33,354 nucleotides of DNA from the NCBI GenBank assembly GCA_020832085.1, contig JAFIFJ010000063.1:1-33354 (forward strand). Reading direction: 5' to 3'. The notes under the pieces were generated by a model. That model saw only the letters and a list, made by a program, of their open reading frames with translations. It was not told the DNA's origin and made no database searches. Positions within the stretch are counted from its first letter, which is position 1; each line of letters opens with the position of its first letter. The DNA comes from Gammaproteobacteria bacterium. GTDB taxonomy: Bacteria; Pseudomonadota; Gammaproteobacteria; Pseudomonadales; Azotimanducaceae. Both the position numbers and the translations under genes were made by a program. Of the stretch, positions 1 through 7,856 are shown piece by piece.

Positions 1-100
1 GCGTGCGACGCATTTCGCTGTTGAGCGCCGTCCATGGCGCTCACCCTGCGGGCGCTGCGCGACCTGTTTCGCTCCAGGCGAAACAGGCCAGACGAAATGC
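1..100. repeat. REP-like palindrome, copy with a nested hairpin
   Basis: Bases 1-17 are identical to bases 250-266, so this is a second copy of the same extragenic element. The arm GCATTTCG (10-17) pairs with CGAAATGC (93-100). In the other copy these arms are separated by a 5-base loop; here about 75 bases lie between them. That extra segment contains its own perfect hairpin, CCTGTTTCGC (63-72) with GCGAAACAGG (78-87). Noncoding repeats of this kind are common between gammaproteobacterial genes. The window begins inside the element, so its left edge is unknown. Confidence 0.55.
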
Positions 101-232
101 GCCCACAGTCAGCGCATCGCAAGTTTCTTCCGCGACAGCGTGAACGAACAACGTTCGTGGCGGCTCTTATGAAAAATACGACAAATATCTGATGTTTAAA
201 TAACTTTCAGAACAGGTCACGCCCTTGTGGGC

Positions 233-281
233 GCATGCTGCCAGGAGCAGCGTGCGACGCATTTCGTTCCTGACGAAATGC
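233..281. repeat. REP-like element with two adjacent hairpins
   Basis: Two hairpins lie side by side. GCATGCTGC (233-241) pairs with GCAGCGTGC (247-255) with one wobble. GCATTTCGT (259-267) pairs perfectly with ACGAAATGC (273-281) around a 5-base loop. The stretch 250-266 recurs at 1-17. On the minus strand the element starts GTGGGAGC, a pattern typical of short interspersed palindromes. No gene is visible from 101 to 418, so the region upstream of ruvB is intergenic. Confidence 0.55.
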
Positions 282-350
282 TCCCACTGGCCTCGCCACG
301 TCCATCGAGACCCACGTTCTCCGGGACAGCGCGCGAACTTCAGGCGATGT

Positions 351-380
351 TTGGCGTGGTCATCAGCCCTTGCGTATGAT
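351..380 (+). promoter_or_regulatory. Putative sigma-70 promoter of ruvB
   Basis: TTGGCG (351-356) and TATGAT (375-380) are separated by 18 bases and lie 38 bases upstream of the ruvB start. Both hexamers are close to the consensus. No ruvC or ruvA precedes ruvB here, so a private promoter would make sense. It was read by eye and has not been tested. Confidence 0.45.
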
Positions 381-418
381 CCACCCGAAGTTTTGCCCCT
401 CCACTCGGCCTGACCCCC

Positions 419-1465
419 ATGATCGACAGCGACCGGATCGTGACCGCTGCGGCTTCGCCGCAGGACGCCGCCCTCGACCGGGCGCTGCGGCCGTTGCGGC
501 TGCTGGAGTACATCGGCCAGCCGGCGGTCCGCGAGCAGATGGAGATCTTCATTCAGGCGGCCCGGCAGCGCGGCGAGTCCCTGGACCACACGCTCATATT
601 CGGCCCGCCCGGGCTGGGCAAGACCACCCTGGCGCACATCATTGCCAATGAGATGGGCGTGGCGCTGAAGTCCACCTCCGGGCCGGTCCTCGAACGGCCC
701 GGTGATCTCGCGGCCCTGCTCACGAATCTCGAGCCCGGCGATGTGCTGTTCGTCGATGAGATTCATCGCCTGTCACCCATCGTCGAGGAGATCCTCTATC
801 CCGCCATGGAGGATTACCAGCTCGACATCATGATCGGCGAGGGCCCGGCGGCACGCTCCATCAAGCTCGATCTGCCGAATTTCACGCTGGTTGGCGCCAC
901 CACCCGGGCCGGGCTGCTGACCTCGCCCCTGCGCGATCGTTTCGGCATCGTGCAACGCTTGGAGTTCTACGCTGTCGAAGACCTGACGAGCATCGTCTCC
1001 CGATCAGCCGAGAAGCTCGGCATCGAAGCTGACGTCGCCGGAGCGGGCGAGATCGCCCGACGCGCCCGTGGAACCCCGCGGATCGCCAACCGGCTGCTGC
1101 GGCGGGCAAGGGACTATGCCGAGGTGAAGAGCGATGGTCGCATCGATCGCGAGGTCGCCAATGCAGCACTGGACATGCTGAAAGTGGACGGCGACGGTCT
1201 CGATGCCATGGATCGACGCCTGCTTCTGACCATGCTCGACAAGTTCGACGGTGGGCCCGTGGGCATCGACAGCCTTGCGGCGGCCATCAGTGAGGAGCGG
1301 GGGACCATCGAGGACGTCATCGAGCCCTACCTGATCCAGCAGGGTTTCGTGGCCCGCACCCCCCGTGGGCGTATCGCCACCCGGCTGGCCTGGCAGCATT
1401 TCGGTCTACGCCCACCTGCAGGGTCGGTCCAGCACGAAATCGATCTGGATGCCGATCATTCCTGA
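419..1465 (+). CDS. ruvB: Holliday junction branch-migration DNA helicase RuvB
   Basis: RuvB is the AAA+ motor that, as a hexameric ring with RuvA, drives branch migration of Holliday junctions during recombinational repair in the cytoplasm. The 348-residue product has the Walker A loop GPPGLGKTT (62-70), the Walker B DEIHR (113-117), the sensor stretch GATTRAG and the SPLRDRFG arginine-finger region. The C-terminal winged helix carries the family block GPVGIDSLA and ends near RTPRGR. Length matches the family. The ATG at 419 has only a weak ribosome site, but the N terminus aligns with known RuvB. RuvA and RuvC genes, often directly upstream, are absent from the 418 bases before it. The tol genes follow after 60 bases, and the small thioesterase gene ybgC that often sits at this junction is missing. 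Confidence 0.97.
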   Translation: MIDSDRIVTAAASPQDAALDRALRPLRLLEYIGQPAVREQMEIFIQAARQRGESLDHTLIFGPPGLGKTTLAHIIANEMGVALKSTSGPVLERPGDLAALLTNLEPGDVLFVDEIHRLSPIVEEILYPAMEDYQLDIMIGEGPAARSIKLDLPNFTLVGATTRAGLLTSPLRDRFGIVQRLEFYAVEDLTSIVSRSAEKLGIEADVAGAGEIARRARGTPRIANRLLRRARDYAEVKSDGRIDREVANAALDMLKVDGDGLDAMDRRLLLTMLDKFDGGPVGIDSLAAAISEERGTIEDVIEPYLIQQGFVARTPRGRIATRLAWQHFGLRPPAGSVQHEIDLDADHS

Positions 1466-1525
1466 CGGCAGCGACGAGTCGCACCTGCCTGGGCCTGGAC
1501 AGGTGCGCGCAATGGGAGTCTGTGC

Positions 1526-2221
1526 ATGACGGAAAGCTTGTCGGTCTGGGCATTGATCATGGATGCCTCCCTGCTGGTGCAGGCGGTGATGGCCCTGCTG
1601 GTGCTGGCATCGGTGGTGTCCTGGGTGGTGATCTTTCAGCGCCTGATCCTGCTGCGCAGTGCGCGGCTGGAACTGGAGGCCTTCGAAGACGATTTCTGGT
1701 CCGGTGCCGATCTGCGACAGATCTACCGCGACATTACCGAGCGTGAGGACGAGCGCATCGCAGCCGGAGGGGAGCAGGTGTTCGTGGCCGGCTTCCGGGA
1801 ATTCACCCGCCTGTCCAAGGGGCGGGTGTCCGACAACGAAATGGTGATGCAGGGCGTGCAGCGAGCCATGCGCGTGGCCCTGGTGCGGGAGGAGGAGCGG
1901 GTTGCCCGCCATCTGCCGCTGCTGGCGACCATCGGCTCCACCAGCCCCTATGTGGGCCTGTTCGGCACGGTGTGGGGCATCATGAATTCCTTCCGCCAGC
2001 TTGCTACGGTGAGCCAGGCCTCCCTGGCGACCGTGGCGCCGGGCATTTCGGAGGCCCTGATCGCCACCGCCATGGGACTGTTTGCGGCCATTCCCGCCGT
2101 CATCGCCTACAACCGCTTTGCGGCCGAGGTGGATGTGCTCATGAACCGCTATGACAGTTTTGCCGAGGAGTTTTCCAGCATCCTGCACCGTACCCTGGTG
2201 GCAGGAGGGGACGGGCAGTGA
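1526..2221 (+). CDS. tolQ: Tol-Pal proton channel subunit TolQ
   Basis: TolQ is the inner-membrane subunit that, with TolR, uses the proton-motive force to energise TolA during outer-membrane constriction at division. The 231-residue protein shows an N-terminal membrane segment (about 15-36) and two later ones around the block GTVWGIM and the segment preceding NRF. The conserved ExbB/TolQ region TIGSTSPYVGLFGTVWGI is present. A GGGAG ribosome site lies just upstream of the ATG. It is the first gene of tolQ-tolR-tolA-tolB, where every junction is a 4-base overlap, so translation is probably coupled. Confidence 0.95.
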   Translation: MTESLSVWALIMDASLLVQAVMALLVLASVVSWVVIFQRLILLRSARLELEAFEDDFWSGADLRQIYRDITEREDERIAAGGEQVFVAGFREFTRLSKGRVSDNEMVMQGVQRAMRVALVREEERVARHLPLLATIGSTSPYVGLFGTVWGIMNSFRQLATVSQASLATVAPGISEALIATAMGLFAAIPAVIAYNRFAAEVDVLMNRYDSFAEEFSSILHRTLVAGGDGQ

Positions 2222-2679
2222 TTCGCGGTCGCGGCCAGCGGCGCCGGCCGATGTCGGAGATCAACGTGGTCCCCTACATCGACGTCATGCTCGTGTTGCT
2301 GGTCATCTTCATGGCCACCGCGCCGCTGCTGATGCAGGGTGTGGAGATCGCCCTGCCCCAGGCTGACAACACGCCCCTGAGCAAGGCTCAGCAGGAGGAT
2401 CCGCTGATCGTTTCGCTGCGGTCTGACGCCTCGATCTGGGTCAACTTCGGTTCACCGGAGGCGGCTACCGGAGGCGGCACCCAGATTTCCGCCGGGGCGC
2501 TCGGTGAACAGGCCGCGCAGATTGCCCGTACGCGCCCGGATCTGCCGGTGTTCGTCCGGGCCGATACCTCCCTGGCCTATGGTCGCGTGATCGAGGTCAT
2601 GAGCATTCTGCAGCGGGCCGGTATTGCTGACGTGGGGCTGGTCACGGACCCGGTGGATCTGTCGAGGATCGATCGGTGA
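2218..2679 (+). CDS. tolR: Tol-Pal proton channel subunit TolR
   Basis: This is an ExbD/TolR family protein of 153 residues with a short cytoplasmic N terminus, one membrane segment (about 19-40) and a periplasmic domain. The segment contains PYIDVMLVLL, in which Asp22 corresponds to the conserved proton-pathway aspartate of the family. The GTG start at 2218 overlaps the tolQ stop (GTGA). The protein works with TolQ as a stator complex that moves TolA. The segment MSEINVVPY is a family hallmark and supports this start region, although the internal ATG 11 codons later is an alternative. Confidence 0.95.
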   Translation: MIRGRGQRRRPMSEINVVPYIDVMLVLLVIFMATAPLLMQGVEIALPQADNTPLSKAQQEDPLIVSLRSDASIWVNFGSPEAATGGGTQISAGALGEQAAQIARTRPDLPVFVRADTSLAYGRVIEVMSILQRAGIADVGLVTDPVDLSRIDR

Positions 2680-3431
2680 TCGCCGACACCGGCCGCGTTT
2701 CCACGCCGCGCATCCTGTGGGCCCAGTATGGGGTACCCCTGCTGCTGGCCGTGGTGATCCACATCATTGCTGCACTGGCGCTGATGGAGGGCTGGGGAGG
2801 TGTGCGGGAGCCGGACCGGGTGATGTTCCGGGAGACCATATCCGCTCACCTGCTGACCATCGAGGCGGCGGCACCCGAACCGGCACCGGTCACCCCGCCT
2901 CAGCGACGGGCGGAACCGACGCCGCGGCCGCAGCCGGCACAGCAGCGGCCGCTGCCCACGGAGGCGGCCCCGGCCCGGCCCGAGCCCGAAGCCCCACGCA
3001 TCACCACCCCGGAGGTCGCGCCCCGGCCGCAACCTGAGCCGGTGCCGGATCGGCGCTGGCAGGAGGAGCAGGAGGAAGTGTTTACCCGCGCTCTGGATGC
3101 CGAGGCCCAGCGGATGGCGGCCACCCAGGCGGAGGCGGCATCGGCGAGCTACATTGGCGCGATCATTCGGCAGATCGAGCGCCATTGGTCACGACCCCCG
3201 AGCGCACGCCGGGGAATGCAGGTGGAAGTGCTGATCAATCTGGTGCCGACCGGTGAACTGGTCAGCATCAGCATAGTACGCTCCAGTGGTAATGCGGCCT
3301 TCGACCGCTCGGCCGAACTTGCGGTTCGCCAGGCTGCCCCGTTCCAGGTGCCGGACAATCCAGCCCTTTTCGAGCAGCGTTTCCGGCAATTGCGTCTGCT
3401 GTTCACACCAGAGGATCTCAGGAACCGATGA
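2676..3431 (+). CDS. tolA: TolA-like energy-transducing protein with a proline-rich linker
   Basis: TolA spans from the inner membrane to Pal/TolB at the outer membrane. The 251-residue product has one N-terminal membrane segment (about 19-38), a linker and a C-terminal TonB/TolA-fold domain (about 159-251) starting near YIGAIIRQIE. The linker (about 66-124) is rich in Pro, Arg and Glu, more like TonB than the long Ala/Lys helix of E. coli TolA, and the protein is much shorter than the E. coli one (about 420 residues). GTG start overlapping the tolR stop (GTGA). Its place between tolR and tolB makes the TolA assignment firm despite the unusual linker. Confidence 0.9.
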   Translation: MIADTGRVSTPRILWAQYGVPLLLAVVIHIIAALALMEGWGGVREPDRVMFRETISAHLLTIEAAAPEPAPVTPPQRRAEPTPRPQPAQQRPLPTEAAPARPEPEAPRITTPEVAPRPQPEPVPDRRWQEEQEEVFTRALDAEAQRMAATQAEAASASYIGAIIRQIERHWSRPPSARRGMQVEVLINLVPTGELVSISIVRSSGNAAFDRSAELAVRQAAPFQVPDNPALFEQRFRQLRLLFTPEDLRNR

Positions 3432-4741
3432 ATCGCTCACGCTTGCTGCCAGTGCTGCCATTGCTGCTGTTGTGCATGTTGCTGGCGTCCGCGGGGTCGC
3501 TGCGCGCGGCGGAACTCACCATCGAGATCACCCGGGGGGTGGACAATCCCGTGCCGGTGGCGGTGGTGCCCTTCGGCTGGCAGGAGGTCGACCCGCCGCC
3601 ACAGAACCTCGGTGACATCGTCCGTTTCAATCTGGCGCGCAGCGGCCAGTTCGCCATGACCGCTGCGGTGGACATGCTCAGCCTGCCGTCCCGGGAGCAG
3701 GATCTCCACTACCGGGATTGGCGCATTCAGGGGGTGGCCTATGTGCTGATCGGCCGTCTCGAGCGCAGCGGCAGCGGCTTCCGCGTCCACTACGCCCTGT
3801 TCGACGTCTTCCGGGAAACCCGCCTGCTGCAGGGCACCCTGGAGGGCTCGGAGTCCCGGCTGCGGGACATGGCCCACGAGATCTCAGACATCGTCTATGA
3901 GCAGCTCACGGGCGTGCGCGGGGCCTACTCGACCAAGCTGCTGTACGTGGTGGCGCAGAACATTGCCACCGAACGCGAAGAGTTCCGTCTGGAGATGGCG
4001 GATGCCGACGGTGGCCGGCCGTTGACGCTGCTGCGCTCCCGGGAGCCCATTCTCTCGGCGGACTGGGCGCCCGACGGCAGATCCGTGGTTTACGTCTCCT
4101 TCGAAACCGGCAAGCCCACCATCTTCATCCACGAGATTGCCTCCGGCAGGCGGGAGATGATCACCGATTTCGATGGCTTGAACGGGGCGCCTGCGCTGTC
4201 TCCGGACGGCCGTCAGGTGGCGCTGGTGCTGTCCATGGGGGGGCAGCCCGACATCTATCTGCTCGATCTCGATACCCGACGTCTGCGTCAGGTCACGCGC
4301 CATTTTGCCATCGATACCGAGCCGAGCTGGACGCCGGACGGGCGTGCCCTGGTCTTCACGTCCAACCGCGGCGGCCAGCCACAGATCTATCGCGTGACCA
4401 TCGATGGCGGCGTGATCGAACGGCTGACCTTCGAAGGCGACTACAACGCCCGCGCCCGCATGCTGCCCGACGGCCGGCAGATGGTCTTTGTCCATCGTCG
4501 CCGGGGCACCTTCCACATTGCCATCATGGACCTGGAAAGCGGCGAGATCAGCGTGCTCACGGAGACCTCTCTGGACGAATCGCCGAGCGTGGCGCCGAAC
4601 GGATCGATGGTGATCTATGCGACCCGCGAGCAAGGGCGCGGTATACTGGCCGTAGTCTCCATCGATGGCAGGGTTCGCTATCGCCTACCCTCCAGCGAAG
4701 GTGACGTCCGGGAACCGTCCTGGTCCCCGTTTCTTAGGTGA
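3428..4741 (+). CDS. tolB: Tol-Pal periplasmic beta-propeller protein TolB
   Basis: TolB is a soluble periplasmic protein that binds Pal and TolA and helps recycle Pal during constriction. The 437-residue product has a signal peptide (about 1-27, cleavage near SLRA), an N-terminal alpha/beta domain and a C-terminal six-bladed propeller. The propeller is visible as repeated WD40-like blocks of the type SPDGR, TPDGR, LPDGRQ and APNGS. Length equals that of the family. ATG overlaps the tolA stop (ATGA). pal follows after 91 bases with its own ribosome site. Confidence 0.96.
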   Translation: MNRSRLLPVLPLLLLCMLLASAGSLRAAELTIEITRGVDNPVPVAVVPFGWQEVDPPPQNLGDIVRFNLARSGQFAMTAAVDMLSLPSREQDLHYRDWRIQGVAYVLIGRLERSGSGFRVHYALFDVFRETRLLQGTLEGSESRLRDMAHEISDIVYEQLTGVRGAYSTKLLYVVAQNIATEREEFRLEMADADGGRPLTLLRSREPILSADWAPDGRSVVYVSFETGKPTIFIHEIASGRREMITDFDGLNGAPALSPDGRQVALVLSMGGQPDIYLLDLDTRRLRQVTRHFAIDTEPSWTPDGRALVFTSNRGGQPQIYRVTIDGGVIERLTFEGDYNARARMLPDGRQMVFVHRRRGTFHIAIMDLESGEISVLTETSLDESPSVAPNGSMVIYATREQGRGILAVVSIDGRVRYRLPSSEGDVREPSWSPFLR

Positions 4742-4832
4742 CTGGCCTCCCTCCTTCAAGTTTGGAGTCCTGTCGGGCGCTCGAACCTAATGCCACTCCG
4801 GCATGCGGTTCTTTTGAGGAGCAGTACGAGAG

Positions 4833-5375
4833 ATGAACATCAGCTTCACGCGCAGTCTCATGGTTGCTCTGCTGGCCCTGTTCGTCCTGGTTGGATGTCA
4901 GACCACGGCAGAGCCCGAGGCCCCGCCGGTCGAACCGCAGACGGACAGGACGCGGGCCGAACCTGCTCTGCCGCCGACGGTGACCCCGCCTGCACGGCAG
5001 CAGCGTGTGGACGGTCAGGGTGATCTCCTCAGCGAAGACGGTCAGCCCATCAGTCGGGTGTTCTACTTCGATTTCGACCGGTCCGAGCTCAAGCCCGAGG
5101 CCCGTACCCAGCTCAGCCAGCATGCCCGTTATCTGCGCGACAACGGGTCAGCCCGCGTGGTGATCTACGGCCATACCGACGAGCGGGGAACCCGTGAGTA
5201 CAACCTCGCACTCGGCGAACGCCGCGGAGCGGCGGTACGCAGCTACCTGCAGTCCCTGGGGGTGGCCAATCGGCAGATGAGTGTGGTGAGCTACGGTGAG
5301 GAGCGCCCGGTCAACCCTGCCTCCAATGAATCGGCATGGGCACAGAATCGTCGTGCGGAACTCGTCTATCAGTAA
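4833..5375 (+). CDS. pal: Peptidoglycan-associated outer-membrane lipoprotein Pal
   Basis: Pal anchors the outer membrane to peptidoglycan. The 180-residue product starts with a lipoprotein signal ending in the lipobox L-V-G-C (Cys22 lipidated). A Pro/Glu-rich linker follows, then an OmpA-like domain from about residue 75 with FYFDFDRSELKPEA and the peptidoglycan-binding block GHTDERGTREYN. A GAGGAG ribosome site lies 9 bases before the ATG. The downstream gene cpoB begins inside the last 50 bases of pal. Confidence 0.97.
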   Translation: MNISFTRSLMVALLALFVLVGCQTTAEPEAPPVEPQTDRTRAEPALPPTVTPPARQQRVDGQGDLLSEDGQPISRVFYFDFDRSELKPEARTQLSQHARYLRDNGSARVVIYGHTDERGTREYNLALGERRGAAVRSYLQSLGVANRQMSVVSYGEERPVNPASNESAWAQNRRAELVYQ

Positions 5376-6267
5376 CATCGGCATCGTGACCGCAGGACTG
5401 TTCGCAGTCCTCGCGGTCACGGGCGCAAGCGTCGCGGCTCAGGCACCTGTGCTCGAGCCGCGGCCAGCCGTGGAACGGCAACAGCCTCCCCTGATTACAC
5501 CACCGGGTGCCCAGCGCAGCGAGCAGGCGCGCCCGGCCGGTGCCGGCCAGCAGCGCCAGGGTGTCATCGTCACAGGCGAGGACGGTTCGCAGACCGTTCC
5601 CTTCCGCCCCCCTGTGCTCGATGCCCCGGGCGGTGACGAAGGGGGCATGTCAGCCGTCCCGGAGAGCTTGAGCGGCGTGGTCCTGCAGCTGCAGCAACTG
5701 CAGCAGGAAGTGATGATGCTGCGCGGCAGGGTCGAATCCCAGCAGCACACCATCAGCCGGCTCGAACGCGAACAGCGGGAACGCTACCTCGATCTCGACC
5801 GGCGTCTGGCGCGGGGTGGTGCGGCGGCGTCCGAGTCCCTGGCTGATCCCTATGCACCGCTGGATCCGGAGATGCCGGCCGGAGGCAGTGCCGATGAGCG
5901 CAGCGCCTACGAGGCGGCCTTTGCGCTCACCCGGGAGCGGGACTTCGAGGCTGCCATCGGTCGCTTTCGTAACCTGATCGAGAACTACCCCGGAGGTGCC
6001 TACGAGGCCAACTCCTGGTACTGGCTCGGCGAGATCTACCTGGCCCTGTCGGAACCGGATCTCGAGGAATCCCGTCAGGCTTTCGTGCAGGTGCTGGAAC
6101 GCTGGCCGGATCACCACAAGATCCCCGACGCCCTGTACAAGCTGGGTGTGGTCTACCATCAGCTCGGCGAGCCCGACGCGGCCCGCCAGTACCTGCAGCG
6201 GGTCCGCACCGAGTTCGCCGGCAGTTCTGCCGCGCGCCTCGCCACCGGCTACCTCGAACGGATCTGA
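5326..6267 (+). CDS. cpoB: Cell division coordinator CpoB (YbgF)
   Basis: CpoB is a periplasmic protein that links peptidoglycan synthesis with Tol-dependent constriction by binding TolA and PBP1B. The 313-residue product has a signal peptide (ending near ASVAAQA), a linker, a coiled-coil trimerisation segment rich in Gln/Leu (about 110-150) and C-terminal TPR repeats (about 190-313). The repeats include the blocks YPGGAYEANSWYWLGE and DALYKLGVVYHQLGE. The start is uncertain: ATG 5326 overlaps pal by 50 bases and gives a complete signal peptide. GTG 5353 is an alternative, and no clear ribosome site favours either. It is the last Tol gene, and queE follows after 41 bases. Confidence 0.9.
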   Translation: MNRHGHRIVVRNSSISNIGIVTAGLFAVLAVTGASVAAQAPVLEPRPAVERQQPPLITPPGAQRSEQARPAGAGQQRQGVIVTGEDGSQTVPFRPPVLDAPGGDEGGMSAVPESLSGVVLQLQQLQQEVMMLRGRVESQQHTISRLEREQRERYLDLDRRLARGGAAASESLADPYAPLDPEMPAGGSADERSAYEAAFALTRERDFEAAIGRFRNLIENYPGGAYEANSWYWLGEIYLALSEPDLEESRQAFVQVLERWPDHHKIPDALYKLGVVYHQLGEPDAARQYLQRVRTEFAGSSAARLATGYLERI

Positions 6268-6308
6268 CCTCCCTCAGCTTCCGATTCCGAGCCCACGATG
6301 GAAAGACC

Positions 6309-6968
6309 ATGACAGACCCGGTCCGGCTGCGGATCACCGAAATCTTTCACTCACTGCAGGGCGAGGCTCGCACCGTGGGCCTGCCCACGGTCTTCGTGCG
6401 CCTCACGGGTTGCCCGCTGCGCTGTGTCTACTGCGACACCGCCTATGCCTTCAGCGGCGGCGAGATGCGCGACCTGGACGCCGTTGTCGACGAGGTGCTG
6501 GCCTATCGGCCCCGCTTCGTCACCGTGACCGGCGGTGAGCCTCTGGCCCAGCCCGCCTGTCTGCCCCTGCTCGAGGCGCTCTGCGACCTCGAGCCGGCGC
6601 CGGAAGTGTCGCTGGAGACCAGCGGTGCGCTCGATGTCTCCGCAGTTGATCCTCGGGTGGTCAAGGTGCTCGATCTGAAGACGCCGGCCTCCGGCGAAAG
6701 CCATCGCAACCGCTGGGAGAATCTGGCTCATCTGACGCGCAAGGATCAGATCAAGTTCGTGATCTGTGACCGCTCCGACTATGAGTGGGCGCGCTTCAAG
6801 CTGGCGGAGCACGATCTCGCGGAGCGGGTTGACGACGTCCTGTTCTCGCCCAGTCACGGTCAGCTGCCCGCTGCGGTCCTGGCAGAGTGGATTCTCGAAG
6901 ACCGCCTGCCCGTGCGCATGCAGCTGCAGCTGCACAAGATCCTCTGGGGCGAGGTGCAGGGGCGATGA
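6309..6968 (+). CDS. queE: 7-carboxy-7-deazaguanine synthase QueE
   Basis: QueE is a radical-SAM enzyme that contracts 6-carboxy-tetrahydropterin to 7-carboxy-7-deazaguanine on the pathway to queuosine in tRNA. The 219-residue product is a normal length. It shows the iron-sulfur cysteines Cys35-x3-Cys39-x2-Cys42 in [11 protein letters not shown], the N-terminal [10 protein letters not shown] block and the glycine-rich TGGEPL motif. Its stop overlaps the queC start (ATGA), so the two queuosine genes are translationally coupled and lie downstream of tol-pal, as in several gammaproteobacteria. Confidence 0.95.
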   Translation: MTDPVRLRITEIFHSLQGEARTVGLPTVFVRLTGCPLRCVYCDTAYAFSGGEMRDLDAVVDEVLAYRPRFVTVTGGEPLAQPACLPLLEALCDLEPAPEVSLETSGALDVSAVDPRVVKVLDLKTPASGESHRNRWENLAHLTRKDQIKFVICDRSDYEWARFKLAEHDLAERVDDVLFSPSHGQLPAAVLAEWILEDRLPVRMQLQLHKILWGEVQGR

Positions 6969-7672
6969 CCGCTTCCGATGCCTGGCTTCCGCCTGGCCAC
7001 GGCCGGGACGCGGTAGTCCTGCTTTCGGGCGGGCTCGATTCCGCGACGGCCCTGGCGATGGCCGTTGCCGCAGGCTATCGAACCCACGCGGTGTCCTTCG
7101 AGTACGGACAGCGGCACGCGGTGGAACTCGAAGCGGCCGCACGCGTGGCGGCGGCGGGGGGGGCTGTCACGCACCGGGTGATCCGGCTCGATCCCGATGC
7201 CTTCGCCGGTTCGGCGCTCACGGACGCCAGTCTGGCCGTACCGGAGGTGGAAAGTGAGGGTATCCCGGTCACCTACGTCCCGGCCCGCAATACCATCTTC
7301 CTCGCCTATGCCCTCGGTTGTGCGGAGGTGCTCGGCGCTTCGGATCTGGTCATCGGCGTCAACGCGGTGGATTACTCCGGATACCCGGATTGCCGGCCGG
7401 AGTTCGTGGCGGCCTTCGAGACCATGGCCAATCTGGCCACGCGGGCAGCGGTGGAAGGTGCCCGTCTGCAGGTTCACGCGCCGCTGATCGAGCTGACCAA
7501 GGCTGACATCATCCGCGCTGGTACGGCCCTCGGTGTCGACTACGGGCTCACGGTGTCCTGCTATCAGCCGGACGGCGCCGGCAAGGCCTGCGGACGCTGT
7601 GACAGCTGCCGTTTCCGGGCGGCCGGATTCCGCGCTGCCGGGGTGGCCGACCCCACGCCGTATCAGGCCTGA
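6965..7672 (+). CDS. queC: 7-cyano-7-deazaguanine synthase QueC
   Basis: QueC uses ATP and ammonia to convert 7-carboxy-7-deazaguanine to preQ0. The 235-residue product carries the PP-loop motif [15 protein letters not shown] near the N terminus. Four C-terminal cysteines (CYQPDG...CGRCDSC) match the family zinc site. The middle block [13 protein letters not shown] is also characteristic. ATG 6965 overlaps the queE stop. A longer reading frame begins upstream inside queE, but the conserved N terminus supports 6965. A hairpin terminator begins 11 bases after the stop. Confidence 0.95.
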   Translation: MTASDAWLPPGHGRDAVVLLSGGLDSATALAMAVAAGYRTHAVSFEYGQRHAVELEAAARVAAAGGAVTHRVIRLDPDAFAGSALTDASLAVPEVESEGIPVTYVPARNTIFLAYALGCAEVLGASDLVIGVNAVDYSGYPDCRPEFVAAFETMANLATRAAVEGARLQVHAPLIELTKADIIRAGTALGVDYGLTVSCYQPDGAGKACGRCDSCRFRAAGFRAAGVADPTPYQA

Positions 7673-7683
7673 GGGGCGGCCGT

Positions 7684-7710
7684 CGCGGGACCATCATCCC
7701 GCGTTGTTTT
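7684..7710 (+). terminator. Intrinsic terminator of the tol-pal-que operon
   Basis: CGCGGGA (7684-7690) and TCCCGCG (7697-7703) form a perfect 7-bp stem around a 6-base loop, followed by TTGTTTT. The T-rich tail also holds the -35 hexamer of the next promoter. Confidence 0.7.
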
Positions 7711-7731
7711 CGCGTCCGAGATGACTATAAT
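7704..7731 (+). promoter_or_regulatory. Promoter of tRNA-Lys
   Basis: TTGTTT (7704-7709) and a perfect TATAAT (7726-7731) are separated by 16 bases. A GC-rich discriminator (GCGCCCC) follows directly, as is usual for growth-rate-controlled stable-RNA promoters. The mature tRNA begins 15 bases after the -10 box. Confidence 0.75.
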
Positions 7732-7746
7732 GCGCCCCTCGCGACG

Positions 7747-7822
7747 GGGCCGTTAGCTCAGTTGGTAGAGCAGGTGGCTTTTAACCACTTGGTCGCTGGT
7801 TCGAGTCCAGCACGGCCCACCA
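7747..7822 (+). tRNA. tRNA-Lys (anticodon TTT)
   Basis: This is a 76-base cloverleaf. The acceptor stem GGGCCGT (7747-7753) pairs with ACGGCCC (7812-7818), followed by A and an encoded CCA end. The D-arm is TTAGCTCAGTTGGTAGAGC, the anticodon loop is CTTTTAA with TTT, and the T-arm contains GGTTCGAGTCC. The position after the tol-pal cluster matches E. coli, where lysine tRNA genes also follow it. It faces the selenoprotein gene whose stop lies 35 bases further on. Confidence 0.97.
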
Positions 7823-7856
7823 CTCCCTGCCTTGCGCCGTCTTCCCTCGCTTGCGC

